A DNA stretch of 64,000 bases from Hermatobates lingyangjiaoensis (lineage: Eukaryota > Arthropoda > Insecta > Hemiptera > Hermatobatidae). This document shows positions 25,901 to 39,601 of the stretch, piece by piece. The DNA is taken from assembly GCA_026182355.1 (NCBI GenBank), contig JAPFBL010000232.1, positions 310,001 through 374,000 of the forward strand, given 5' to 3'. Position numbers and translations under genes: made by a program. The notes under the pieces were generated by a model. It had not been told where the DNA came from. It did no database searches and worked only from the letters and a program-made list of their open reading frames with translations. Position 1 is the first letter of the stretch. Each line of letters starts with the position of its first letter.

Positions 25901-28900
25901 ACATATACATTTAAAAACAACTGAGTCAAACCATAAGTTATGAAAACTGTAAAAGATCAGAAAACACACTTTTAAAAAAGGACATTATCATTTTCTCTAG
26001 TTAAACCACATGAAAACATTACACTCCAATCTGTAACTATCAACTCGATGACATTGACAACCACATGAAATAAATAAAAGAGAAAATTATTTCAAATTGT
26101 ACCGTTACACCAAAAATAAAAACACCAGATATGGTAGCATGAAAGTAAAGGTGATGAAAGTTATTCATTTCTGATTTCTTAAAACAAACAAATAAATTCA
26201 TTCTGAAATAATAAAATAAAGAAAAGAAGCATTTTCAATCCAATTATGAAATAATGTTAAAAAAAAAAGGAATACAAATTACTTAAACTGTAATGCAAAA
26301 AATACTACCTGAATTTCAACTAACTACTTTTAATTTACTTAAGGAAATTTCTAAAAATTGTATTAGCAAAATCAAAAAGTGAAGAATTTCACCTGATTTT
26401 CCAACTGATCAGCAAAAATAAATTACATACATGATTCCGCAAAATAAAACGGATTAATTAAACATTTTTTTGGAAATAAAACAAAAAGCTGATGATTGTA
26501 AAGAAAACAATGTACAGATAGTAACAGAGTTGAAAGCAAAGCTATGAAGATAGTATACTATGTACAAACTGAATCTATGTGAATACATCAATTTTTGTTT
26601 GAAAACTAACAAAATAATATATATTTGGAGATAAGGTAAGACTGTAAGCTTTTGATTTTTTTCAATTTCTAGAGAGTAAAAAGATAGGTTAAAAAGTCAA
26701 AATATTGTTTCTTAGGAAAAATTAGAGTAGGAGGGCGGATTGATAAGTCAGTGACTTTTTGAATTTCCCGCGCAGTTACTCCAAAAGCAACAGTGCTGCC
26801 ATCATCTGTAATCTATTAGTGGACAACTATCTAATTATGAGCAAGTTATCAGGTGCAGTCGGTGTTTGATAGTCATTCAAAGCATTTTTAGTCAAACCTC
26901 GTGCATTTTTACGAAAATGGAAAAAAATGAATTTCGTGTGCTGACGTAAAAAATCCATCACTGAAACTAAGGAAAGACTTGATAAATACTACAGAGACTC
27001 GGCACCATCAATTTCAATGGTTAAGAAGTTTTACACAGTTCCGTTCTGGTCGTACCAACACTAGTGACGCCAAACGTTCAGGTCGACCAAAAGAAGTGAT
27101 CACGCCGGAGGAAATCGTCGATAAAATCCATGAAATGATATTGGATGATCGGAGAATTAAAGTGCGAGAGTTGGCTCATGCTGTAGGCATCTCAACTGAA
27201 CGGGTACATCATATTTTACACGAATATTTGGACATGAAAAAACTCTCCGCGAGATGGGTGCCGCGATTGTTCACCTTCACCATAAGCGCAATCGTGTGAC
27301 CACTTCAAAAGAAGTTTTGTTACTGTGGACGAAACATGGATCCATCACAACACGCCAGAGACCAAAGAACAATCGAAACAGTGGGTTGCTGTGGGCGAAC
27401 GTGGACCAAAGAAAGCCAAACAGAGTCATGGCCACGGTTTTTTGGGATGCACGTGGTGGTTTTACCTCGAGAAAGGTAAAACGATCACCGGCGAATATTA
27501 TTCAAAGCTTTTGAACAGATTCGACGTTGATTTAAAGCAAAAACGACCGCATTTGGCAAAGAAGAAAGTGCTATTCCATCAAGACAATGCATGTGTGCAC
27601 ACTTGTCTAGTCACGATGGCCAAAATCCACGAATTGGGATACGAACTGCTAACCCATCATGCATATTCTCTTGATTTAGCCCCCTGCGACTATTTTCTGT
27701 ATCCAAACCTAAAGAAATGACTGGGCGGTAAGAGATTTGAGTCGAATGAACAAGTCATTACCGACTAAATGTATCGAGCTAAAAGGTGACTATGTAGAAA
27801 AATAAAATGTTTCTCTGCCGAAAAAAATTTGTTTTATTCAAAAAGTCACGGATTTATGAAACCGCCCTGGTAGTTTAAGTTGTTCATTCTTTTATGTTTG
27901 ATATAATTCTTAATAAGCTCTTGCCTCGATTTAACAAACCTCAATTTAAAGGATTTCGGAAGCAACAGACAAAATCTGTAGCTTAGAACTGTAGATCGAC
28001 TGGACCCGTTTCGATGTGTCCGAAGTTGACCGCCATATGACCTGTGATCACTTATATACTTTTTGGTCCGTGTTTTTGAACCTTTTTGTTTGTATGTTCT
28101 TTTTGAAATATTCAACCATTTTTTGTAAACATGGCTCATGTATACCCTGTAGGGCGGAAAAGAGTCAACTTAACAGTATCACAGAAGGTTGAGTTGATTG
28201 AAAAAGTTGGAAAATGGTGTATCGGAAACTTCTAACAGTCAGGAATATCGGACCATTGTTCCCCCCTTTCAGTTTCTTAAACCGAGGCATGAGTGTATTA
28301 TAATGTAACAGCATTGTTCGCTTTAAAGCTTTTGAGAATACATGTTCCGCGAGCGAGATCTGGCTTTTTTCATGACTGGTCTGTCTCACTAGGATATTTT
28401 TGAAAAGAAGGTTAAGAAAATGGAGTACACTTAAGGGAAAATTTCAGATTTTTTTCTTGGACCGCACTTCGATTCAAACATCAGCGAGAAAAGTCATTTC
28501 AACCATCTTTTGGGACACCTATGGAGCCATCTTTTGAGATTATTTGTAGCATCAGCACACAATAAACATTACTAATACTCAAAACATGTTGTCAAAATAA
28601 AAGAAGCAGGAAATGAGAAAAAACCTTGCGGATATCAAAGAAAAGGTGTGATGTCCTTATATGGCGAATGTTCGCTTCACACCTCCCACCTGACTCAAGA
28701 AACCATTGAAAAAAATGGACTGAGAAATTCTACCTTAACATAATTACAATAAAAAATTGGTTCCCTGAGACTGAGATTTTCATTTTTTTTTTTTGTCTAT
28801 TCATGAAGGCATATCTGAAAAAAAGTTAACCAATGTCAAAGTAACCAAAGTAAAAAAAAAAGTGGAAAAGTGGCTACAAATCCAAAGTAAGAATTTTTGC

Positions 28901-31900
28901 ATCAAGTATAAAAAAATTGTATTAATTAATATTTTTGACAATTATCATAAGGAGCGGTAAAAGTTTCATTTTGTTAAAATGCACACCTTTCTACATCAAT
29001 TCGTCTAAATATTGAACTGACTCACTAATAACTATCAGAAAAAAAGAAGAAAAAAGAATCTTGAGTCTTCAAGCAATCCCATAAACAATACCCACTCTAT
29101 ATATCTTCTTTCTTAAAAGACAATAAATGACAATCGCAAAAGCTTACAACTCATTAACTTATCAGATTTCAGTTATTTCCTTTCCTTGAAGTACAGTATA
29201 AACAAATATATATATTTTTTCAATTTGTATCTACAAATAAACTTCAATGGTAACAATATTTCATGACTTTTGAGATAAAAAGAAATTATGTACAGTAAGC
29301 ACATAATTAAATTGTCATGCACAATAAAAAAAAATACTTTTGATAATTTGCTTTATCAATTTATTTCATCGAAAATGATAATTATTTTTTACTGTATAAC
29401 AAAATTAAAAAAAAACGATATAATTTTGATAAGTCTAGGAAAAACAGCTTTAATCCACTTCCCTTGGATAAAATAGTATATATAAAACACTTCCAACTGA
29501 AATAGAGAAGTTATATATAAAACATTCAAATAAGAAAAATGGAAATATTTTAACACTCTCAGATAATATAGAGCATCCTGTCACAACAAAGAATATGATA
29601 ATGTGTATCAGTAATAATTATTATATTTTAGCAGAACATGACTTTATGTTGTCATACACAAAAATGATCAAAATATTAATTTCTATACGATGTTTTTAAA
29701 ATTAAAACAAATATATAATATAGCTATTAAGATATTTATAACATTTTTTTTATATTTATATAATAATTAAACGGAAATATCACTTATATGGAATAGACGT
29801 CATTTAAGTTTAATATTTGAGAAGAGTAAATAAAGAAAAGAAGTGTTAACCTTCTGTTGGTGACTGGAACTAGATCTTCGCTGAAGAGGGCCTCACAGGT
29901 GACATGAGAGCAGAACTGAAGATAATGTTCGTGTGTAGACATATTGCATGTGTTCAGTAGAATCGAAAGGCCTGCCAATCCAAATAATATTAACCGGGTC
30001 ATTAAAACAAAAAAGTGTCCGGTTTATATTACATTAAATCAAAGAACCAAGTTATTCTAGGATACAGATCATTAAGGTATTTCAAGTTAGATTTGAAAAT
30101 AAATACAGGATGCCAGACGTTGGATTGTATTCACGTATTTATTGTAACATTTCTGCTTGTATTATATATTTACACATATCAACGTCTAAACCACAAAAAG
30201 AAAATAAGGAAAAATGACTAAGGTCTTTCAACCAAAACAAGTGGTATTTATCAGTCTCACAAATACTGGTGATGATCACTTATTTCAGTTGAAAGATCTC
30301 AGTCTTTTTATGATTTTTTAATTTAATTAATTTTTTTTACTCTACTTCACGTTTAGACGTTGATTTTTATTTCACGTGAAAGTTATTCCAAGGAAATCTT
30401 AAAATTAGGTTCTAAAAAATTTCAATCGTAATAACCATTCATTTATTACCAATTACTAAATTTTACAAGCTTTCAATCCCTATAGTTCAACGTCAGGTTA
30501 CTAAATTATTTTAAAACTATTTGTGCGATTACATAAGGCTTAGAAACATATATGATTATTTAAAGGGAAACTGAATGTCACTGGTTAAACAAAGTTAGAG
30601 TGAGCATTTATGAAAAAGGAAGAGGAAGGCAGGAAGGGGCAATATAATAACACATACAGAGACAGCCAATATAATGACACATACACAGGGCCAGTGAACT
30701 TGTCCCTGCCTGTCTTCAGAGGTATAAGTTATAGATATCTCTGTAGAATCTGAATTCATCAGGAATCAGTCAGTTTTCCAAGTTGAAATCTTCGAAACCA
30801 ACGTTTTAGATTTTAGGTTATGTATATGTACTAATAGAGACGAATAGTATTTTTTTTTTAAAAAAATTAAATTGTCATACATGTAACAAAGATGAATAAT
30901 AAAATTGCTAAAATAGGAAAGGCTAAAAGTTCATTACACTTTTGTGATAATAAATGCAGTTATTAAAATAGTTTGTTAATACTGCTGTTGGTGAATAAAT
31001 GAAGATGCTAGTGTTTGAATACAATACTAACCTAAAGGCTTCAAGGAGCCCATGTGCTGGTGCCACGTGGTGTCGTCGAAGTACAGACGAAAGGGCGACT
31101 GGCTGTCGTGGGTGAGGTCCAGAACTTCGCTAACCGTCGACATTTCTTCTGGTCCTACATAGTTTACATGCATACATAGTTACTTTACACATCATTTTAC
31201 AACCAATTCTAAAGACTTACTGCTGAATAAATTGTTTGTGGCTTCGACTGTGGCATATAGCTCAAAACAAACATTAAGATCTTGACTATAATAAGACAGT
31301 AATATTGACAGAGTTCATAATGACCACTCTTATTTCACACATGTTGATCAAATTCTGTTTCGTTCTTTGAAATCATTCAATAAATTTGTTAATCGTAAGA
31401 CATGAAATAAATTAAAACTAATATATTCTAGTAAATATGAATTAATAAAGAAAATGTAGAAGGCATATAAACGGACGAAAGGAAAGGTAGAAATAATTGA
31501 TATGTTTCGTTAAGTATAGCGACAGCTGAACAAATTAGATACTGTAGGGAAGGCATTACGAAACAATAACAAAGATAAGACACTATGTTGAAGTCTAAAG
31601 GAAAAAAGGAATGAGGCATAAAGAAAAGAAAGCTGCAAGAGTTACAAAAGGCTTTTGAAAGCTACAACTATAAGAATTCTATAATGTTATCCATTAATTT
31701 AAAAACTAATTCAAACTTAGGTTAACCTTCTGCTGATGTGAAACCAAACGTGTCTGAGGCAAGCAAATAATATGCAGAAAAGGTGGTTCCGATATTTTGG
31801 AAATCTACTGAATTTTCCGTGATGACATAGAGGAGAAGTTAATTCATTTGGGGTCACAGAAGATGAGTAGGTAACACCCAAAGAGAATATTAGAGTCACA

Positions 31901-34900
31901 ACTCTAAATAATAACAAAAGTATTTAAGAAGTCAGATTCCAGCCGCGCTGATAAAACATGGTAGGTAAAAGGTGTATGGAAGTTGATATTGGATATATAG
32001 GTGAAAAAAGAAGTCCTGTAATATGTCAACAGCCATTTTTAAAAAAATCGATAGAAAAACTGCACAATTGTCGTAGCACAGCCCTTCTGGATAATATAGC
32101 TTTATAAAATATCTTCACATTTTAAATAAAAACGTAATTTCACTGGGTTAAACAATAGTTAGAAGAATACAAAGGTGGATTTAAGGAAGGAATAGAATAG
32201 TCACTTTCATAATGGAAAGACGTTATGAATGCAATTGGTCTTTACACCATTAGTTTCTTACTTAAACCAGATATATGATAATACCAACTGAAATGAGCTG
32301 CCCTAGCTGGCACTACTGGGATTCCCAGAAAACTGGTCGGCCATACGTGCCTTACAAAAAGGGTCTTCAATCAAAGGCATCGTAAGAGTAAATGCTCTTA
32401 GCGATGAGTTTATACCCATACCTCAAGGCCTACTGCAGGGAGGTCCCTTTATCATTTAATTTGGTCCTAAAAAAAGTGTTATACATTTCGTACTAACCAG
32501 AAATTTGGTTCGATTTACAACAGAAAAAGCCAACGTTTATATTACGCTGATGACTTAACATAGTTACAAGGCGAGAATTCTTTGGTACTACAAAATAGTT
32601 TTGTTAGATCAGATTTGTGGTGTTGATGGGCCACAGGAGGCAATTAAATATAAAGAAAACAAATTAGATTCATAGCAGTGTAACCTTCTATACGGTAACA
32701 TTTCAATACGGATGTCCCTAAGTGATAATCGTTCTTATTATAAAATCATGAATGCTTAATACTGACCATTGCATATAACTGGAGTACTCAATTTCACATC
32801 CATATTTTCTGATAAACCTTCATCTTCTTCTTCTTCAGTTGTGTTGCCTTCACACTGGCGACTTCCAACATCACTGAAATAAGCAAATTACCAATTGATT
32901 CATTCTAATTATTTATTTAATTATTATATACTTTAAAATGATAATGATCCAAAACTAACACAATCAATCACAAATGACATTCAAAAGAAAAAACAAGAAT
33001 ATCATACTATTTACAGAATGTTATAAACTAAATATAAGTATAGCGACGAATGTACCTATGCAATCCTGAATTCTAAATGAGGATCGAAGTCAAACACAAG
33101 TCACTACAATCAGAGAGTATACTCATTGTAAAATATTTATAAATACATAGATATTTCATTTAATTAGTACAGGCCTCGTAATCACTGTTCCGTACTCAGT
33201 CATAGCTAATTATCTTCGTTGTACTTATTCAAGCTGTCGAAATGTTCAAGACAATGTAATTGCAAGTTTTATTGCTCTATCTTCAGAGATTTTCTTGGTA
33301 GAAATCAAGCAAAAAGAGAAAAGGATAAAAATAGAAACCTGGAGGGGGTTGTTTTCAAACGCCCACAATTATAAGGCTTTCACCTGGGGGCGAAAATTGT
33401 GGCTCCTTTATTATTTGCCACCTATTTTAGTAATGGGAGAGCCATATTACCTGTTGATTCTACATTGAGAGTCCTAAATTTTGTCTAACTCAAGTTAATT
33501 TGGAGTAAAAAGGTCAATAACGAATACCTGCCATAAGACAGCCAAGGGACCAACGTTTAACGTCTTCTACAAGGACCGACGTCGTGTTCAGATAGATTTA
33601 TTCACCTCCCACGTGAATGAATCGAAGGCCAAGTGGGTATCGAACCCCGGACCTATCACTTTAGAGGCGAGTACTTAACCACTGAGCGAACCTGACCCCA
33701 AACTGAGAAAGGGTAGATAGAGTGCCTTGAATCAAATGGAAACGTCCCGAATTGTCAAATAAGTCAAGACGTCGTAACAGTGTTACACTATCTTATCAAA
33801 AATAAGATAGAAATTTTATGAAAAATTATAAATCAAAAAGTTGATTTAATTTAAACAAGCGAAAACTGATATTAATCGAACAAGCAGAATTATAATGAAC
33901 ATAAATATTTTCGAAACGTTCGATGATAGTTTTGAGTTTTTTGACTAGATAAAGTCCAACAACATTAGTTATGTAGTGCAGCAAACTTTTACTTGTCCAT
34001 AAGAGAAAATGAACATATTATAAAAGTACAGGAATACATGGGAGATACATATCTACAAGGAAAACACAATCTTCTTCAATTCTCTGAGATCTAATCATAG
34101 AAATTCTGCTGCACTCTAGCAAGAACTATCAAACCTAGCTAATTGGATATCTGACAATCATAAGAATATTACGACTTTTTCGTAATGCTTTCCAGCTCAT
34201 ATTAATTCTACAAGTAATGTTTCTGACACTGAATTAAACTTGATAATGAAAATATAAATTTTCGAAACTTTAGAAGACAGAGTTGAGTTTTTTGATCATA
34301 TAACCCTCAAAAAGTCCAAAAACATTAGTTTTTTAGTGTATTAATCAGAATTATGTTTAATTAAAGCTGGTTCTATAATAATAACAATTCTTGACTGAAT
34401 TTTGGTAAACTATTTCTTGGGGATATTTCCAATCTATGCTATAATTAAACTAATTAACGGTCAAAATAAAACATTGGATGATTCTTTGGTTTTAAATCTG
34501 TACCATTATTACTTTAGATGGGACTTTAAGTTTGATTGATTTAGTGGTAATAATAAATACAAACATAAAGCTCAGGAGAATATAATGAAGTGTAACAATA
34601 AAAAAGATATATTAAATACCTTGGAACTGAAGGCTTTGCAGTAGCGGTACGAAGAAAGAAAACCTTCTCAGCTGTAGGATTAGGCCAAGAGAGAATGCCT
34701 TTCTTGTCTACACAGCACAACGCCTAAAGGAAATAAGTAAACAATACAGCCCTCAAGTTGGTAGTTATTAATTAAGCATTAATTAATAAATGCTTAATAA
34801 GATATAAGCATAAACCATAAAGATAAAAAAACATTAACATAACCATAAGCAATTAATTAAGATATTTTATCTGATAGTATACTAGACTACCTGTGATCCT

Positions 34901-37900
34901 TTGTGTCACTCAGAAATTATAACAATAGGTATTGAAATTTACCTACAGGGAAACATGATTAACAGGGACAAATTTAATTATTGTTTTTTGTTATTAAGAC
35001 ACAGAAACAGATTCTTATCTGGCCCAAGCTTTTGATATACTATTCTTAACATGATTCAAGAAATATACACAGTATATATATTTAGCAAAATAAATTTAAT
35101 TTAAAAGTAAAAAATCATTTATTATATAATATAAATAAATAAAACATCAAGTTATATGCACAATGAAATATATTTAAAACAAACCAAACTTGTCAATTGA
35201 AATATTCCATTTATTTACCTAACATAAAAAAACTCTAATGAAAGGAATGTGGCTTTATAATATTATCTTAGAACATTCATATTTTATCTGACAGTTGTGT
35301 TCAAGTTTGTTTCTAAAATTATTCATTTTTAACCTCTAATGTAGTAGTTTATTGTATATTTGTAATTTATTCATAATACATTAGCACTACTGTCATCAGC
35401 GAGCACGCAAGCCTCTGGGCTACTCTGGCTCCATGCCTTTATTTTATTACCAGTGTTTATATTTCGCAAATTAAAATTTTTTTTTTGTTACATTTACATA
35501 TAATACATTTTTACTATTGTCATCAGAGTACGCAAACAACTGACCACCCTGGATCCATGCCTTTACTTTATTACCATTGTTTATATAATTCAAATTTTAA
35601 ATTCAAAAATTTTTTTTGTTACATTTATTTTCAATATATTTGTGCTACTGTCATCGGCGAGCACGAAAGATAGTGGGCTACCCTGACTCCATGCCTTTAG
35701 TTTATTACTAGTGTTTATATTAGGCAAATATTAAATTGAAAAAAATTTTTTGTTACATTTATATATAACACATTTGCACTACTGTCATCGGCGAGCACGC
35801 AAGACATTTGCTACCCTGGCTCCAATTTTGGGAATATATAGTAATAACTTTCTTCTATTTAACATTATCCAGGTAATAAATAATATATATTTAATTTAGG
35901 TCTCCATCACTACGGAAAATGGGTGAACAAACAAACAAACAAACTCACGAACTTTATATATAGAGTTATAGTACTATATCGAACTACCTAGTATGCCTAG
36001 TGACATAGTAGACATCATCTATTATGTCAGTCAAAACGACCAAATTACTTTTCTTAAAGGACATATAGCTTATTATACTAAGTATATACCAATCTAGAGG
36101 GTATAGGTTGGTATATGGGTTGATTCATGAGTAGACCGACATCTGAATATGTTAACTTCTGCAAGACCTTAACATTATAGTAGACTTAGCACTACATAAT
36201 ACAATCTAGTATGTCCAGCGACTTAGTAGACATAATCTCAATCAAAATAAGAATAAAACAAAATAAAAAGGACAATTCGAAAGAAAACCAAAACTTATAC
36301 TTATAGTACTATAAAAAAAGTTTGCATTTCATTATATCTCACATTCAGGAGTATAAATTTAATATTGTTTCAAATTAATTCAGTTCTTACGCTAAATCGA
36401 TTTGATCGTCAAAATAGCGTGATTGGAGCGAATGCACATTTGGTATTTTTAATTTGTTGAGTTACATCATTGTGTATATTTAGAAACCATGCGTCCAAAA
36501 TACTTCAAACAGTATAAATTTTTCAAAATATGTAGAACAATTCGAGTTTTTTTTAAAAAATTCACTCTCAGTCCTATTTTCTTCCACTCATTCTGTAATG
36601 CCTCATGTTCCCTATTGATCTCACTAACTACAGGACTGTACCGAAAAAACGTATTTAAAAAAAACAAAAAATAATACTTTAACGAGAGTAACACAGGGGT
36701 GAGCAGGAGAGGGTATTTGATTCTTTCAAACGTGCTTCCAGCTGAGAAAGTATTTCACTTCTTCTATTGCATGTTAAAATGTACATTAAAATTACAGTGT
36801 AATAGGTGCTTTAATTTGTTTTATACGCTATTTCGGGTTTATACTTCACTAAAAGTAATATTATGTACAAAAATTTGACTTATGATTGACTCAAAATAAG
36901 ATTGAGTCAAAATATGATTGACCAAACACAAAACTGGTCTCATAGTTAGCACATCATCTCGGGATCAACGGATTAACGCCCTCTCTGAGGGACGACTTGC
37001 TCGGGTTTTTCACCTCCAGTATGAATAAATTTAGGGTCAGAGTGAATATTGCAACCTAGACCTAGCAGTCTAGAGGCGAGTACATTATTATTGGGCTATC
37101 TTGGTCCCCTACTAAACCATAAACACTAGTTAAATAAAACTATGCATACGTTATCCACTTAATATTAGTATATAACAATTAAAAAAAAACACAAAGATAG
37201 CTAAGCTTACAGAGAAAGGTTTTCATGAAATTCAAAAAAGACTAGAAGGAAGCAAAGTTATCAAGAATACTGGCTAAAGTGATGAACGTATAGAAACACC
37301 AGAGAGAAGTCCACGTACGTTTTTAAACGATTATATAAATCTTGAAATTGTCGTAATTTCAATAAATAAAAGAAGTATCTTACAGTGACGGAGCCGAAAA
37401 CATGAAGAGGATTGACAGTTCTGGCAAGAGTCAGATGATGTTGGCATCCTCTAAGGGTATGCACCATGTGCTGGAACCACTGCAAGCCCACCCCAAAGTC
37501 CTCTAGACCCTCCTCTTGAATGGAAATCTCTTCGAATGGATCTCCACTCTGAAAAAAATACAAAATCTATAAATAGGCTTTTAGAAATGTAACAGAGTTT
37601 CAAAAGTTGAACAAAAAATAATTTCTTCCACAAGCAACAGTGTAGCAATAAAACATAGTTTAAACTTTGAACAGCAAGAGTTACTCCTCTCCATGGAAGT
37701 AGAGTTTTTTTTTCTCTTCATACCAACGAGGAAATCTTTCAACCGTAACAAGGGGTCTCTTCGTCAGAGTCAAAAACCCAACCGAAACATTAGATGCAGA
37801 AAACATCTCGTGAGGGGTTGAGAATATTACTCGTATTTTTGATGTGAAATCCCTTTTTACCAATGTACCTGTAACTGATCTTTTGAGTTTACTCCGCGAG

Positions 37901-39561
37901 GAATTCGTTAATTACTTCCATTCCCTTCCTTCTACCACTATAATAGAGTTAATTAAGTTATGTGGAGTAGATTGTCATTTCCAGTTTGAAAATAATTTTT
38001 ATAAAAAAATTTGAGCTTGCAATTTTAACTGCTTATCTCTCCTCCTGAGTAATTTATACATGGAATTCTTTGAAAGTAAAATGTTAAGCTCAATATTGCC
38101 TAGACATGTTAAATGGTATAGATATGTTGACGATATACTATGCATCTGTCCTAATTCTATAAATAAAGATGCTTTTCTAATAAAATTAATTAATTAATTA
38201 ATTAATTAAATAAGTATAAGTATAAAGTATAAGTAATTAAATAATTAAGTAATTAATCCGCAATTAATTTGCACCAACAATCCAGTTTACAATGGAAGAA
38301 GAAGTAAGTGATCATTTGCCCTTCTTAGAAGTCCTCATCCATAGGTTACCTAAAGAGTTACGCTTTAGTGTATATAGAGAACCTAAGAATGTACTTGCAT
38401 ATGTTCACTTTCATTCTTCCATCCAAAAAATGTTAAAATTTCTGTTTTTAGAAATATGTTTTTGAGGGTGTTAAAAGGGTACTCTCCTGAATTCCTTAAT
38501 GATAAGATTAACAACATTAGGTCAATTGCCCTATCGTTAAAATACCCCTCCTCGTATATCTATTTAGCTTTGAAGGGTGCTAAAAAAAACCTCTTCTTAT
38601 ACTTCAACAGAGCCCCGTTCATTGTCAAATTCTATAATTTTGCCATATCATAGGTCATTGGACCCCCTTCCAAGATTAACCAAACAACTTGATTTTAATA
38701 TAGTGTTTTCTAATCGTAATAACGGGGAACATGTTAATAAAAAACTCTCCCAGGGAACTGGAGTCCGGTGGTATTTATAAAATTCCGTGCAAAAATTGCC
38801 ATACAATCTTTATGGGTAAACTGGTAAATCTTTAAAGACTTGTAAAACAACACCAATACAACCTAAGTAGCCAGGAAAAAAGTAGTGCCTTATTATTGCA
38901 TATAAACAATGATAACCATCATATTGATTGGACAGGAGCTAAATTTATTACCTATGAAAAATCAATGTTGTTAAGAAATATTATTGAACCGTCTCTAATT
39001 AAATTTAATAGATCAAATATTATGAACATTAGTAACGGTCTCTTCAAACTTGATACTTTCGTTACGGCGCTCTTCTAAGATGGTTGACAGCTAGCGGATA
39101 GTTTTTTACTCTTTCCTACTGTACTCCTTTGTTTCCCCAAACATCCCTTTCTGGACATTAGTCATTTCCTGCACTTTCACCCTTTTAAAATACCACTCTT
39201 TCCTCCCACTCTTCTCAACCCCTCACCAGATGTTCTCTGCATCTAGTGTTTCCGTTGGGTTTTTGACTCTGACGAAGACCGCTTGTTACGGTTGAAAGAT
39301 TTTAGTCTTGTTTTCCCATTTCATATAGTGGTTTGATCATTGATTGTTATTTCACGTGTTATTTGAAATCTTTATATATATATATATATATAAACTAGAA
39401 TTTAAAAAAGAACACATAGAAAGGAAACCACTGAGCCTTTGGAGCGATTCACTTCTTTTCCTGAAGACGAGGACATCGAAATATAGTAGTGAGTTCAGTG
39501 GTTTCCTTTCTATGTGTTCTTTTTTAAATTCTAGTTTATTCAGTTCGAAGAATCGTTTCTC

Positions 39562-39601
<40 letters not shown>

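Larger units (their letters stand above)
7691..29850 (-). other. 22 kb intron of TMEM94
   Basis: Bounded by a donor AAG|GTTAAC at 29850 and an acceptor CCCAG at 7691. The two exons join in phase and in family order. It contains a Penelope-like element, a mariner, a MITE, a SINE and several foldbacks. The remaining sequence (for example 9000-12180, 14300-15300, 23000-26700) is plain AT-rich DNA in which I see no gene. Confidence 0.8.
37690..39375 (+). mobile_element. Penelope-like element with reverse transcriptase and endonuclease remains
   Basis: Best preserved Penelope-like copy in the window. An inverted terminal segment (37725-37830) faces the right end (39225-39370). Between them, coding remains run in order: reverse transcriptase (37840-38200), thumb region (38280-38660), Cys-linker GIY-YIG start (38767-38820) and endonuclease C-terminus (38876-39075). 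It is 5'-truncated, since the fingers part of the reverse transcriptase is missing. It lies in the intron between TMEM94 exons 8 and 7, on the opposite strand to the gene. Confidence 0.85.

Noticed and set aside
28145..28210. CENP-B/pogo-like helix start (LTVSQKVELIEKV)
   Set aside because: Only about 15 residues look right and the following frame is full of stops with no other matching block. Too weak to call.
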